Assembly: GCA_008727115.1 (NCBI GenBank)
Contig: CP044131.1
Coordinates: forward strand, 2,604,001 to 2,668,000
Direction: 5' to 3'
Origin: Comamonas testosteroni
GTDB lineage: Bacteria > Pseudomonadota > Gammaproteobacteria > Burkholderiales > Burkholderiaceae_C
DNA: 64,000 nucleotides
The notes below the pieces were generated by a model, which was given only the letters and a program-made list of their open reading frames with translations, was not told the origin of the DNA and searched no databases. Positions 1-6,661 of the stretch are shown here, piece after piece; the stretch's first letter is position 1, and each line of letters starts with the position of its first letter. The translations under genes and the position numbers were made by a program.

Positions 1-834
1 GATAGGGATATGCAGTGGCTAGCTCGGCCCACGGGCAAGCGTGGTCGTTGCCAGAAGTTCTCAGATGCGGCCATCCAGTTTTGCCTGACCATCAAGTGCT
101 TGTTTGGCCAGCCCTTGCGCCAGACACTGGGCCTGGTTGAGTCGCTATTGGGTATGGCAGGCCTGCATTGGCCAGTGCCCGACTACAGCACGGTGTGTCG
201 CAGGCAAAAGAGCTTGGATGTGCAGGTGCGCTACCGTGCAAGTGACAAAGGCTTGCACATGCTGGCCGACTCCACGGGCATCAAGTTCTTGGGCGAAGGT
301 GAGTGGAAAACCAAAAAGCACGGTGCCGAGAGCCGCCGCCAGTGGCGCAAGGTGCATCTGGGTATTGATGCCCAGACACTGCAGATTCGGGCCATCGCAG
401 TAACAACCAATGAAGTGGGCGACTCGCCCATGGCAGCAGACCTGCTAGGTCAAATTCCAAGCAATGAAGAGATAGCTAGCTTTACCGGTGATGGGGCGTA
501 CGACACGCAGGATGTACATAAGGCGTGCTACCTGCGGGGAGCCATTCCAATCATCCCGCCGCGCAAAGGAGCGAAGCTGCGCAAAGGGCTGGCATTTGCT
601 CACCGCAATGAAGCGGTCAAGGCGTGTAGGCAGTTGGGGCGGGCTATCTGGAAACGCTGGAGCGGCTACCACCGAAGGTCACTGGTGGAGACCAAGATGA
701 ATTGCTTCAAGCGACTCGGCGAGAAGGTCATGGCCAGGACGTTTGAGCGCCAGGTGACCGAGCTGCACATCCGAGCTTCAATCCTCAATCAATTTACCGC
801 TCTGGGCACGCCCCAGACAGTCGCTGCTGCGTAA
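1..834 (+). CDS. IS5-family transposase, 5' end cut by window edge
   Basis: DDE transposase that would move the IS in which it lies. The visible part is residues 34-310 of the 310-residue protein seen complete at 30430-31362. The reading frame enters at base 1 (Asp-Arg-Asp-Met...). The DDE core is recognisable as LADSTGIKF (first Asp), TGDGAYDT (second Asp) and the C-terminal RRSLVETKMNCFKRLGEK (Glu). The ATG at 10 is internal, not the true start. Sequence matches copies 2 and 3; copy 3 differs by one residue (Thr to Pro near the C terminus). Confidence 0.93.
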   Translation, partial: DRDMQWLARPTGKRGRCQKFSDAAIQFCLTIKCLFGQPLRQTLGLVESLLGMAGLHWPVPDYSTVCRRQKSLDVQVRYRASDKGLHMLADSTGIKFLGEGEWKTKKHGAESRRQWRKVHLGIDAQTLQIRAIAVTTNEVGDSPMAADLLGQIPSNEEIASFTGDGAYDTQDVHKACYLRGAIPIIPPRKGAKLRKGLAFAHRNEAVKACRQLGRAIWKRWSGYHRRSLVETKMNCFKRLGEKVMARTFERQVTELHIRASILNQFTALGTPQTVAAA

Positions 835-888
835 ATCTATTTGGGATTGGGGATGCCTTGGCCTATGGCCGATTTATGCAACAAAGCC
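1..888 (+). mobile_element. IS5-family (IS903-type) insertion sequence, copy 1, left part outside window
   Basis: The stretch is identical in layout to the complete copy at 30384-31416, whose position 30529 corresponds to base 1 here, so about 145 bp of the left end lie outside the window. The right inverted repeat (reads GGCTTTGTTGCATAAAT on the minus strand) ends at 888. The element lies inside a trmO/tsaA-like gene whose 3' part follows directly. Its target duplication cannot be checked because the other end is missing. Confidence 0.93.
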
Positions 889-1194
889 ACTCATCTGCAC
901 CAGGCTGTAGAGAAACTAGAGGTTGTTCCATTTATGGACACCGTGAGCCATGGCGTGTTTGCCACTCGTGCTCCAGCACGGCCCAACCGAATTGGACTGT
1001 CCATAGTGCAGTTAATACAGGTGAAGGGGCGTGTGTTGAGCTTTCGCGGCAACGATATGCTAGACGCTACCCCCGTGTTAGACATTAAGCCTTACGTACC
1101 TCAGTTGGATGTACGCGTCACAGAGCAGATAGGCTGGTTTGGTCATGGGCTAAAACGTCTACCCAGCACAGTTTCTGATGACCGGATGGCTTGA
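889..1194 (+). pseudogene. trmO/tsaA-like tRNA m6t6A37 methyltransferase, 3' fragment
   Basis: About 100 residues that read directly out of the IS right end. The stretch SHGVFATRAPARPNRIGLS followed by LDATPVLDIKPY is characteristic of the TrmO/TsaA (VirR-like) family, which methylates t6A37 of tRNA-Thr using SAM. The N-terminal part of the fold is missing because the IS5 copy ending at 888 sits in the gene. A frame runs through the IS end (from ATG 841), but this is only a chance fusion. The fragment ends at TGA 1192-1194. Function of the product is presumed lost. Family call is from motif recognition only. Confidence 0.75.
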
Positions 1195-1685
1195 TCCAAT
1201 GCCGACACATTCTTCCGCTTGTTAAACTGCTTCGCCCCCAGGAATGCTCATCGCGCATCAGTATTTTTATAACGCCATAGGGGCATGGGCCTTCTCTTTC
1301 ATCGTCTTCGGTCCAACCTCATTGTCCGCGAGTCCGACGCTGTAGCGTTATCTCGCTGACTTATGTCCGTCTCACATTGGCCAACAACACGCATTCGCGA
1401 GGACTTTCAGCCCCCAAAAAGACGGCCTGTGAGCGAGAGGCTGCCGGCGACCTGATAGCACTCTGGTCGACTCAGAACAAACTTCTGAAAAAGTCTCAGC
1501 TCAGTGACTACTCTGAGCATAAGCAGTCATTCTTATTTTTGTTGAGCGTCTTCATCAGCCTTAAGAGGCTCTTCGATACCCCTCTCAGCATCGACAACTT
1601 TTTCGGACAACGCGTGCCTCTTGAGAGGAGGGTTTTCCGAAAGTCGTTACCCCCTGAGTTACCCCCTTTTGAGGTAAATCTTCAA
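1195..1685. other. Intergenic stretch without a recognisable gene
   Basis: About 490 bp between the trmO fragment and the terminator of the first tRNA-Pro. One frame (1377-1706, plus strand) is open for 109 codons, but the peptide is not recognisable, has no good ribosome binding site and runs into the tRNA terminator, so it is not called as a gene. The stretch may be eroded remains of something mobile; nothing specific can be shown. Confidence 0.5.
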
Positions 1686-1726
1686 CAAAAGAAAAAGGGC
1701 TCCTAACTTGATAGCTAGGAACCCTT
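1686..1726 (-). terminator. Rho-independent terminator of tRNA-Pro copy 1
   Basis: Read on the minus strand, an AAGGGTTCCTA / TAGGAGCCCTT stem is followed by a T-rich tail (TTTTTCTTTT). It lies 8 bp beyond the 3' end of the tRNA at 1735. Confidence 0.85.
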
Positions 1727-1734
1727 ATCTATAT

Positions 1735-1811
1735 TGGTCGGAATGGCGGGATTCGAACTCGCGACCCCTTGCACCCCATGCAAGTGCGCTACCAGGCTGC
1801 GCTACATTCCG
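1735..1811 (-). tRNA. proL-like: tRNA-Pro(GGG), copy 1
   Basis: A 77-nt minus-strand cloverleaf with acceptor CGGAATG/CATTCCG, discriminator A and encoded CCA. The anticodon loop ATGGGGT between CTTGC and GCAAG gives anticodon GGG, reading CCC/CCU proline codons. Identical to the copy at 1994-2070. Each copy has its own terminator, so the two are probably separate transcription units. Confidence 0.95.
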
Positions 1812-1954
1812 TGATGTTGCCACTATTGTAACCGATTTTTGACACCATTTTAAAAGAGCATCGCAGCTCTATCAGGGCTACCGCAAGAGGTTACGGCCTT
1901 TTACTGCTTCAGGTTTCATAGCAGATGCAAGCGCCATACCTCTTCCCAACAATT

Positions 1955-1988
1955 GAAAAAGGCCTGTGATTGTTATCACAGGCCTTTT
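1955..1988 (-). terminator. Rho-independent terminator of tRNA-Pro copy 2
   Basis: Near-perfect hairpin AAGGCCTGTGAT / ATCACAGGCCTT with loop AACA-type, followed on the minus strand by a T run. It lies 5 bp beyond the 3' end of the second tRNA-Pro. Confidence 0.88.
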
Positions 1989-1993
1989 CAAAT

Positions 1994-2070
1994 TGGTCGG
2001 AATGGCGGGATTCGAACTCGCGACCCCTTGCACCCCATGCAAGTGCGCTACCAGGCTGCGCTACATTCCG
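1994..2070 (-). tRNA. proL-like: tRNA-Pro(GGG), copy 2
   Basis: Same 77-nt sequence as the copy at 1735-1811, same strand, with anticodon GGG and encoded CCA. The two genes are about 180 bp apart, but the spacer and the terminators differ, so the repeat covers the tRNA itself rather than a longer unit. Confidence 0.95.
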
Positions 2071-2437
2071 TGTCGATGGGTCGAATTATAGAGATGAAAA
2101 AGGCCCTCTCAGAGCAAAACACGCAGTTTTTCAAAAAGAGTTCAAAACACGACCCTGCCGAGCCAACGCTGCAACCGGAATTTCTGTTATTCCAACCAAT
2201 ATCTCCAGCCAGCACACACACTCATCAGATGCCATTGCCTTAAAGGTTTCAAGCACCTTCCAAGCTGCGCCAACACCGCTCAGACGCGTATTTCCCCTCA
2301 ATCATTGACGCAAAAAAACCACTGTCATCACTTTGAAAAGATGATTTCATCGGCTTGCGCGGATCTGTAGCACTAGCTGTATACAAACCGCCGCTATATT
2401 TCAGAACGTAAATTCATTCCAACTCGAGAGAACACAC
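2071..2437. other. Intergenic region upstream of porin and of tRNA-Pro copy 2
   Basis: The 367-bp gap must hold the minus-strand promoter of the second tRNA-Pro and the plus-strand promoter of the porin. Short frames are open here but none has a start signal or recognisable product. No operator or riboswitch can be named. Confidence 0.5.
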
Positions 2438-3499
2438 ATGAAAAACACTTTCATCGCAGTAGCAGCGGCCTTGGCCTGCAGCGGCGCTGCCTACGCTCAG
2501 AGCAATGTGCAGCTGACCGGCCTGGTTGATATGTATGTCGGATCCATGAAGGCGCCCGGCGGTGAGCGCGCTGGTGCCGTTGGCTCTGGTGGTCTGACCA
2601 CTTCCTGGTGGGGACTCAAGGGCACGGAAGATCTGGGCAATGGCTTGAAGGCCGACTTCAACCTCACTGCGTTCTTCCGCGCAGACACCGGCACTCCTGG
2701 TCGCTATGACTTGGCTTTTGGCGAGACTTTCTTCGCTCGTGACGCCAACGTGGGCCTGAGCGGCAGTTTTGGTCGCGTGGGTCTGGGTCGCGGCATGGCC
2801 CCCAACTTCCTGCCCACGATCCTGACCAACCCCTTTGGTGACTCGTTCACCATTTCGCCACTGGTACTGCATGCGAATATGAGCACTGGCATGAGCCCTG
2901 TCGTCTGGGACAAGGATATCAACGGCACGACAGGCACCGATACCGGCTGGAGCAACCAGATCGTGTATTCGACCCCCAACATGGGAGGCCTGAAAGCCAA
3001 TGTGCACTACCAGTTCGGCGAACAAACTGCTGCTGGACAACGCGGCAAAAAGAATGTGGGCGTCAATGCTCTGTATGGCGCAGGTCCTCTGAGCCTGGCA
3101 GCTTTCTATGAGCGCGTTCAGATCTCCGGTCCCCAAGGCCTGCAGGTGCAAGATTCCAAGACCGACTGGATGCTCGGCGGCACTTATGACTTCAACGTTG
3201 TGAAGCTGTATGGCACTTATGGCCAAGCCAAGATCAAGACTCTGGACGTCAAGAACACCACCTACTCTCTGGGCCTGGATGTTCCTGTCAGCTCGGCCGG
3301 CACAATCAAGGCTGCTGCTGCTCACACCAAGTCTGAAGTGGGTCTGGACGAAGGCAAGCGCACCACTTACACCGTGGGCTATGACCACTTCCTGTCCAAG
3401 CGCACCGATGTGTATGGCGCGGTGATGTATGACCGCGTCAAATGGACTGAGTCCAAGTCCGGAACCAGCGTGGCCGTGGGTATTCGCCACCGCTTCTAA
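2438..3499 (+). CDS. Gram-negative general porin (Omp32-like)
   Basis: Outer-membrane trimeric beta-barrel channel for small hydrophilic solutes. The 353-residue precursor begins with a typical Sec signal peptide (MKNTFIAVAAALACSGAAYA, cleavage before QSN). It is followed by alternating amphipathic strands starting VQLTGLVDMYVG. The C-terminal strand ends ...VAVGIRHRF, with the terminal Phe needed for assembly by the BAM complex. Length fits betaproteobacterial porins. A strong terminator follows at 3542, so the gene is probably monocistronic. Substrate preference cannot be read from the sequence. Confidence 0.93.
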   Translation: MKNTFIAVAAALACSGAAYAQSNVQLTGLVDMYVGSMKAPGGERAGAVGSGGLTTSWWGLKGTEDLGNGLKADFNLTAFFRADTGTPGRYDLAFGETFFARDANVGLSGSFGRVGLGRGMAPNFLPTILTNPFGDSFTISPLVLHANMSTGMSPVVWDKDINGTTGTDTGWSNQIVYSTPNMGGLKANVHYQFGEQTAAGQRGKKNVGVNALYGAGPLSLAAFYERVQISGPQGLQVQDSKTDWMLGGTYDFNVVKLYGTYGQAKIKTLDVKNTTYSLGLDVPVSSAGTIKAAAAHTKSEVGLDEGKRTTYTVGYDHFLSKRTDVYGAVMYDRVKWTESKSGTSVAVGIRHRF

Positions 3500-3541
3500 G
3501 CGACTGAACCTGCCAGCGCCAGCCGCTGGCCTGATTCTCCC

Positions 3542-3568
3542 AAGCGAGGCCAAGGCCTCGCTTTTTTC
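3542..3568 (+). terminator. Rho-independent terminator of porin
   Basis: Hairpin AAGCGAGGC-CAA-GGCCTCGCTT followed by a T6 run on the plus strand, 43 bp after the porin stop. Confidence 0.9.
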
Positions 3569-3580
3569 ATATCCATCCGT

Positions 3581-4288
3581 TCATGGATTCTGTGGCGACA
3601 TCAACAGCTTCATGCGGCGGTCAATTTCGGATATGGCGGCCTCATCACCAACCTGCACGGCTGCGACTCGGCTCATCATCAGCCAGGCCATCAGCGGCCT
3701 GCGCCAACCTTGGCTGGATGCAGTGTCTACGCCCAGCTGAATCAACTTCACAGTCTCTGCTGGCACGCTGCCTGCACGCAGCGCAACGCCGGCTGCGACC
3801 AATCTGGAGAGCGGGTCCTTGACCTCTGCGATGGCTTCCATACCCGATGCAGAAATGGCTTTGGCAATGGCACGCTGCGGCTCTGGGAGTTGCCCAATAT
3901 CGGAGGGCGACAGTTGCGCCAGCAGGTAGCGGGCATAGGCCTGCTCTGCCGGGCTGGCGTCCTGCGCCAGCGCCTGGTAGTCAGGGCAGTTGTTCCAGTC
4001 CAGGCTGGCGACTTGTGCAGCACAGCGCATCAGTTCTACTTTGGCCGCCAGCGCGGGCTGGCCGGTACTGGCAACGGCATCGCGGGCCTTTTGCCATTGC
4101 AGAGTTTCAACGCGCTGCTTACCTTGCAGATAGGCTGTTGTCGCTTTTTGGGCCGCAGCTTCGGCACTCAAGGCCCAATCTGGTGCAGGAGGATGGTTGC
4201 CGCAACCAGCCATTGCTATCACAGCAATAGCTGCTAGCGCTTTACCACATTGGGCTAGAGTCGTTTTTTGCTTAAAGTCCAAAGTCAT
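3581..4288 (-). CDS. Predicted lipoprotein of an mlaE-mlaD operon
   Basis: A 235-residue protein. The chosen start (4288) overlaps the mlaD-like stop in an ATGA and gives a signal peptide MTLDFKQK...AVIAMAGC with a good lipobox (Ala-Gly-Cys). A start 12 codons upstream would lie inside mlaD and is less likely. The mature part is Ala/Gln-rich and alpha-helical, with no family that I recognise. By position it is probably an accessory lipoprotein of the neighbouring MCE-type lipid transporter; such operons often end in an auxiliary lipoprotein. The signal-peptide region contains a copy of the dispersed repeat (4226-4249). Confidence 0.75.
   Translation of the reverse strand: MTLDFKQKTTLAQCGKALAAIAVIAMAGCGNHPPAPDWALSAEAAAQKATTAYLQGKQRVETLQWQKARDAVASTGQPALAAKVELMRCAAQVASLDWNNCPDYQALAQDASPAEQAYARYLLAQLSPSDIGQLPEPQRAIAKAISASGMEAIAEVKDPLSRLVAAGVALRAGSVPAETVKLIQLGVDTASSQGWRRPLMAWLMMSRVAAVQVGDEAAISEIDRRMKLLMSPQNP
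4226..4249. repeat. Dispersed Comamonadaceae-type repeat, copy 1 (inside lipoprotein gene)
   Basis: AATAGCTGCTAGCGCTTTAC resembles stretches at 9634, 12939 and 16821. This copy encodes part of the lipoprotein signal peptide (Lys-Ala-Leu-Ala-Ala-Ile-Ala). Confidence 0.45.
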
Positions 4289-5274
4289 GGCAGCTTGAGC
4301 TCCGGTTGATGGGCAAATGGCCACTTGCGCTGCAGATCGTTGAGCACAGACTCCAGACGCAGCAGGTTGCTCTCGACTTCGGCTCGCAGCGCACCCAGGT
4401 CGGTAGAGGCTTCCTTGGCATTGCTGCCCACAACCTGCATATCTGCCAGCACCGCATCCACCTTGGCCATGCTCTTGCGCGTGTCTGCCAGCAGTCCATT
4501 GAGTTGCTCTACCGTGGACTTGACCTGAGGCATGACGCCATTCGCATCAAATACCTGGCTGTCAGCACGCGCCACGATACGGTCCATGCGCGCCAGCAAG
4601 GAGTTCGTACGCTCCAGCATCTGAGCGACCTTCTTCGCTTCTTCATCACTGCCCAGCACTGCACCCAGCACTCCGCCCTGGCCCTGCATGCGTTCGGCCA
4701 GCTTGCGCACTTCCGCCAGGGACCCGCCCAAGGCCGAGTCCGTGGCTGTCATTGCCGCCACATTGGCCAGCACTTCCTTCGCAGAATTGATGATCTGTGG
4801 CAACTCTGCCGTGGCATCGCCACTGAGCACAGGCCGCACAGAGTCGGGCGGCAAAAGCGCATCATCCAGCATTCCGGTATAGGCCTTGATGGTGGTGCCT
4901 CCCACAATACCTTTGACCAGAGTGAACACACTGGACTGACGTAGCCAGTGGGCATCCTTTTGCGTCACGTCCACCAGAATGCGCACCGTTCCGTCCTCGG
5001 CCAGTTCAATCTTGCGCACCCGACCTATGGGAAAGCCCGAGAACGTCATGTCCATTCCCACCACCACGCCTTCGGAGTCATCAGCGGTCAACACCAGTCG
5101 CTGGGTAGGCTCGAACACGCCGCGCGCATACAGCAGATAGCCGGCCGCCCCCAGAATCAAAACCAGGGTCAATACCAGCAAGGCTGCCGCCTTGGCTCGC
5201 AGATTGGCCACTGGTTTGAGGCTGAGCAGTTCCTCATCAATCAATTGCTCCTCGGCCATACGCTTTTCGCTCAT
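4285..5274 (-). CDS. MlaD/MCE-family substrate-binding protein of a lipid ABC transporter
   Basis: Periplasmic membrane-anchored lipid carrier subunit. The 329-residue protein has a cytoplasmic N terminus, one membrane helix (about residues 30-50, AAALLVLTLVLILGAAGYLL) and then an MCE domain (about 57-150) with the typical hydrophobic and glycine pattern (GVVVGMDMTFSGFPIGRV, VKGIVGGTTIKAYTG). A long helical C-terminal part, probably coiled coil, follows (about 160-320). A good ribosome binding site (GGATGGAGCC) precedes the ATG. It starts 13 bp after the mlaE-like permease and ends in an ATGA overlap with the lipoprotein gene. The long helical tail is more like PqiB/YebT or AMCE proteins than the short E. 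coli MlaD. Confidence 0.88.
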   Translation of the reverse strand: MSEKRMAEEQLIDEELLSLKPVANLRAKAAALLVLTLVLILGAAGYLLYARGVFEPTQRLVLTADDSEGVVVGMDMTFSGFPIGRVRKIELAEDGTVRILVDVTQKDAHWLRQSSVFTLVKGIVGGTTIKAYTGMLDDALLPPDSVRPVLSGDATAELPQIINSAKEVLANVAAMTATDSALGGSLAEVRKLAERMQGQGGVLGAVLGSDEEAKKVAQMLERTNSLLARMDRIVARADSQVFDANGVMPQVKSTVEQLNGLLADTRKSMAKVDAVLADMQVVGSNAKEASTDLGALRAEVESNLLRLESVLNDLQRKWPFAHQPELKLP

Positions 5275-5287
5275 GGCTCCATCCTTT

Positions 5288-6091
5288 TCAGTAATAGTTG
5301 CCCATGAGCGAGATCACCTCGATCAAAAGCAGCACGGCAAACATGCGCGCAAAACCACCGAGCTCCGCCCCACCGCGCTGATGTCGTGCCACCGGCGTAT
5401 ACATGGCCGACGCCAGCGGCATCACAGCCACTGCGAGGCTGAAAAACCAAGTCTTGAGCACAAATACCAGCGTCAGCGACGGCGTGAAAATCTGCCCAAA
5501 GATACGGGTATAGCTGCCAAAGCCCGCCAGACTAAAGCCGTAGACACTCACGTACACAGTGACCAGGGCAACGATGCAGCTGAGAGCCGCCAGGGTGACG
5601 GCCGCAAATACACCTGCCGCAGCACGCGGCACCAGTGCCACACGAACAGGATCTATGCCCTGCCCTTTCCACTTCGCCAGCTGCCCCTGGGTGCGCATCT
5701 GCACCACCTGCACACCAGCCGGAATGGTGCAGCGCATGGCCACAAACAGCGCGGCAGTCAAAGGGATCAGCTCAATCACCATCACCCGCACCACCAGATC
5801 CAGCGCATAGCGGGACAGGCCATAGCTCTGGGCAGTGACGATCACAATGCGCGCAATCACCGCACACAGCAGGGCTGCCAATGCGGTAAAGCCGGTGAGG
5901 ATAGGCGCGGTCTGCGCATACATCTGCTGGGCCAGCATGGCTCGCCCACGCCGTTGGTAACTGGACGGAGACATCACCAGCACCAGCAAAACAGCTGCCA
6001 GATAAATGCTGCGCCACCACGCCAGGGCCTGCGCGCCCAGCGCAGCCCAGATCCGGCCTGGCAGCTTGACAGTGGTTTCGCTCCAACTCAT
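5288..6091 (-). CDS. MlaE-family ABC permease
   Basis: Inner-membrane permease of an MCE lipid transporter. The 267 residues hold about five to six hydrophobic segments (for example IYLAAVLLVLVM and the C-terminal FAVLLLIEVISLMGNYY). The MlaE core is recognisable around VPRAAAGVFAAVTLAALSC. It is the first gene of a compact three-gene unit (permease, MCE protein, lipoprotein). No MlaF-type ATPase is encoded next to it, so the ATPase must come from elsewhere. The start is weakly supported by its ribosome binding site. The unit lies 57 bp downstream of cadR on the same strand, so read-through from cadR is possible. Confidence 0.85.
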   Translation of the reverse strand: MSWSETTVKLPGRIWAALGAQALAWWRSIYLAAVLLVLVMSPSSYQRRGRAMLAQQMYAQTAPILTGFTALAALLCAVIARIVIVTAQSYGLSRYALDLVVRVMVIELIPLTAALFVAMRCTIPAGVQVVQMRTQGQLAKWKGQGIDPVRVALVPRAAAGVFAAVTLAALSCIVALVTVYVSVYGFSLAGFGSYTRIFGQIFTPSLTLVFVLKTWFFSLAVAVMPLASAMYTPVARHQRGGAELGGFARMFAVLLLIEVISLMGNYY

Positions 6092-6148
6092 GCAGGAATG
6101 ATAGCGTCCACTTCAGGGTACAGGCGCGGTCACCACTCACTCAGTCCG

Positions 6149-6622
6149 TCAGACATGACGCTTTGACGCCGGGCTGCCCTGCAAGCCTTCTGGCAATGGC
6201 TCATCGGCCTGGGCATGCAAGGCTTCGATGATGTGGCAATAGCTATCCGTACCATCGCACTGGCTGCGCAGCTGCATCAGCTCATGCTCTAGCGCCTGCA
6301 GCTCAGCCAGCCGCTCGCGTACATGACCCAGATGAGCGTCCAGCGTTGTGTTGGCGGCCGCGCAGTCGGCCTTGCGCGCGCCATCCAGCGCCAGCAGGGT
6401 ACGCACCTCGTCGAGCGACATATCCATGGCCCGGCACAGACGAATAAAGCGCAGGCGGTGCAGATCGCCATCGGTGTAGAGCCGGTACTGGTTGTCCTCA
6501 CGCACTCCAGCGGAAAGCAACTGCTCCTTCTCGTAGTAACGGATATTGGCAGCAGCAATGCCCGAGCGCTTGGCCGCCTCACCAATACGCCAGCGCGGAA
6601 GATCGGGGGAATTGAGCACCAT
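6149..6622 (-). CDS. cadR: MerR-family Cd(II)/Pb(II)-responsive regulator CadR/PbrR
   Basis: Cytoplasmic dimeric activator of the divergent metal-exporting ATPase. The 157 residues start with MVLNSPDLPRWRIGEAAKRS, a MerR helix-turn-helix (IGEAAKRSGIAAANIRYYEK), then a dimerisation helix. The metal-binding cysteines are visible: Cys in RKADCAAAN and the pair in SQCDGTDSYCHII, matching the Cys77/Cys112/Cys119 set of CadR/PbrR. The start at 6622 gives the family's normal N terminus; an upstream start at 6733 would run through the divergent promoter and is rejected. The overlap of its promoter with that of the ATPase implies mutual control. Confidence 0.93.
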   Translation of the reverse strand: MVLNSPDLPRWRIGEAAKRSGIAAANIRYYEKEQLLSAGVREDNQYRLYTDGDLHRLRFIRLCRAMDMSLDEVRTLLALDGARKADCAAANTTLDAHLGHVRERLAELQALEHELMQLRSQCDGTDSYCHIIEALHAQADEPLPEGLQGSPASKRHV

Positions 6623-6624
6623 GC

Positions 6625-6655
6625 TTGACCTTAAAGTGACTTTATTGTTTTCAAT
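6625..6655 (+). promoter_or_regulatory. MerR-type promoter/operator of the metal-exporting ATPase
   Basis: TTGACC (6625-6630) and TTCAAT (6650-6655) are separated by 19 bp, the overlong spacing typical of MerR-activated promoters. The spacer holds the dyad CTTAAAGT-G-ACTTTAT (perfect inner AAAGT-G-ACTTT), the expected CadR binding site. The inferred start of transcription is close to or at the ATG at 6662, so the message could be leaderless. The site also overlaps the start of divergent cadR. Confidence 0.8.
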
Positions 6656-6661
6656 ACTGCC

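Noticed and set aside
1377..1706. 109-codon plus-strand frame before the tRNA-Pro genes
   Set aside because: No ribosome binding site or recognisable protein, and it runs into the tRNA terminator.
2414..3553. 379-codon minus-strand frame opposite the porin
   Set aside because: It is the antisense of a clearly coding porin gene; the composition looks like a shadow.
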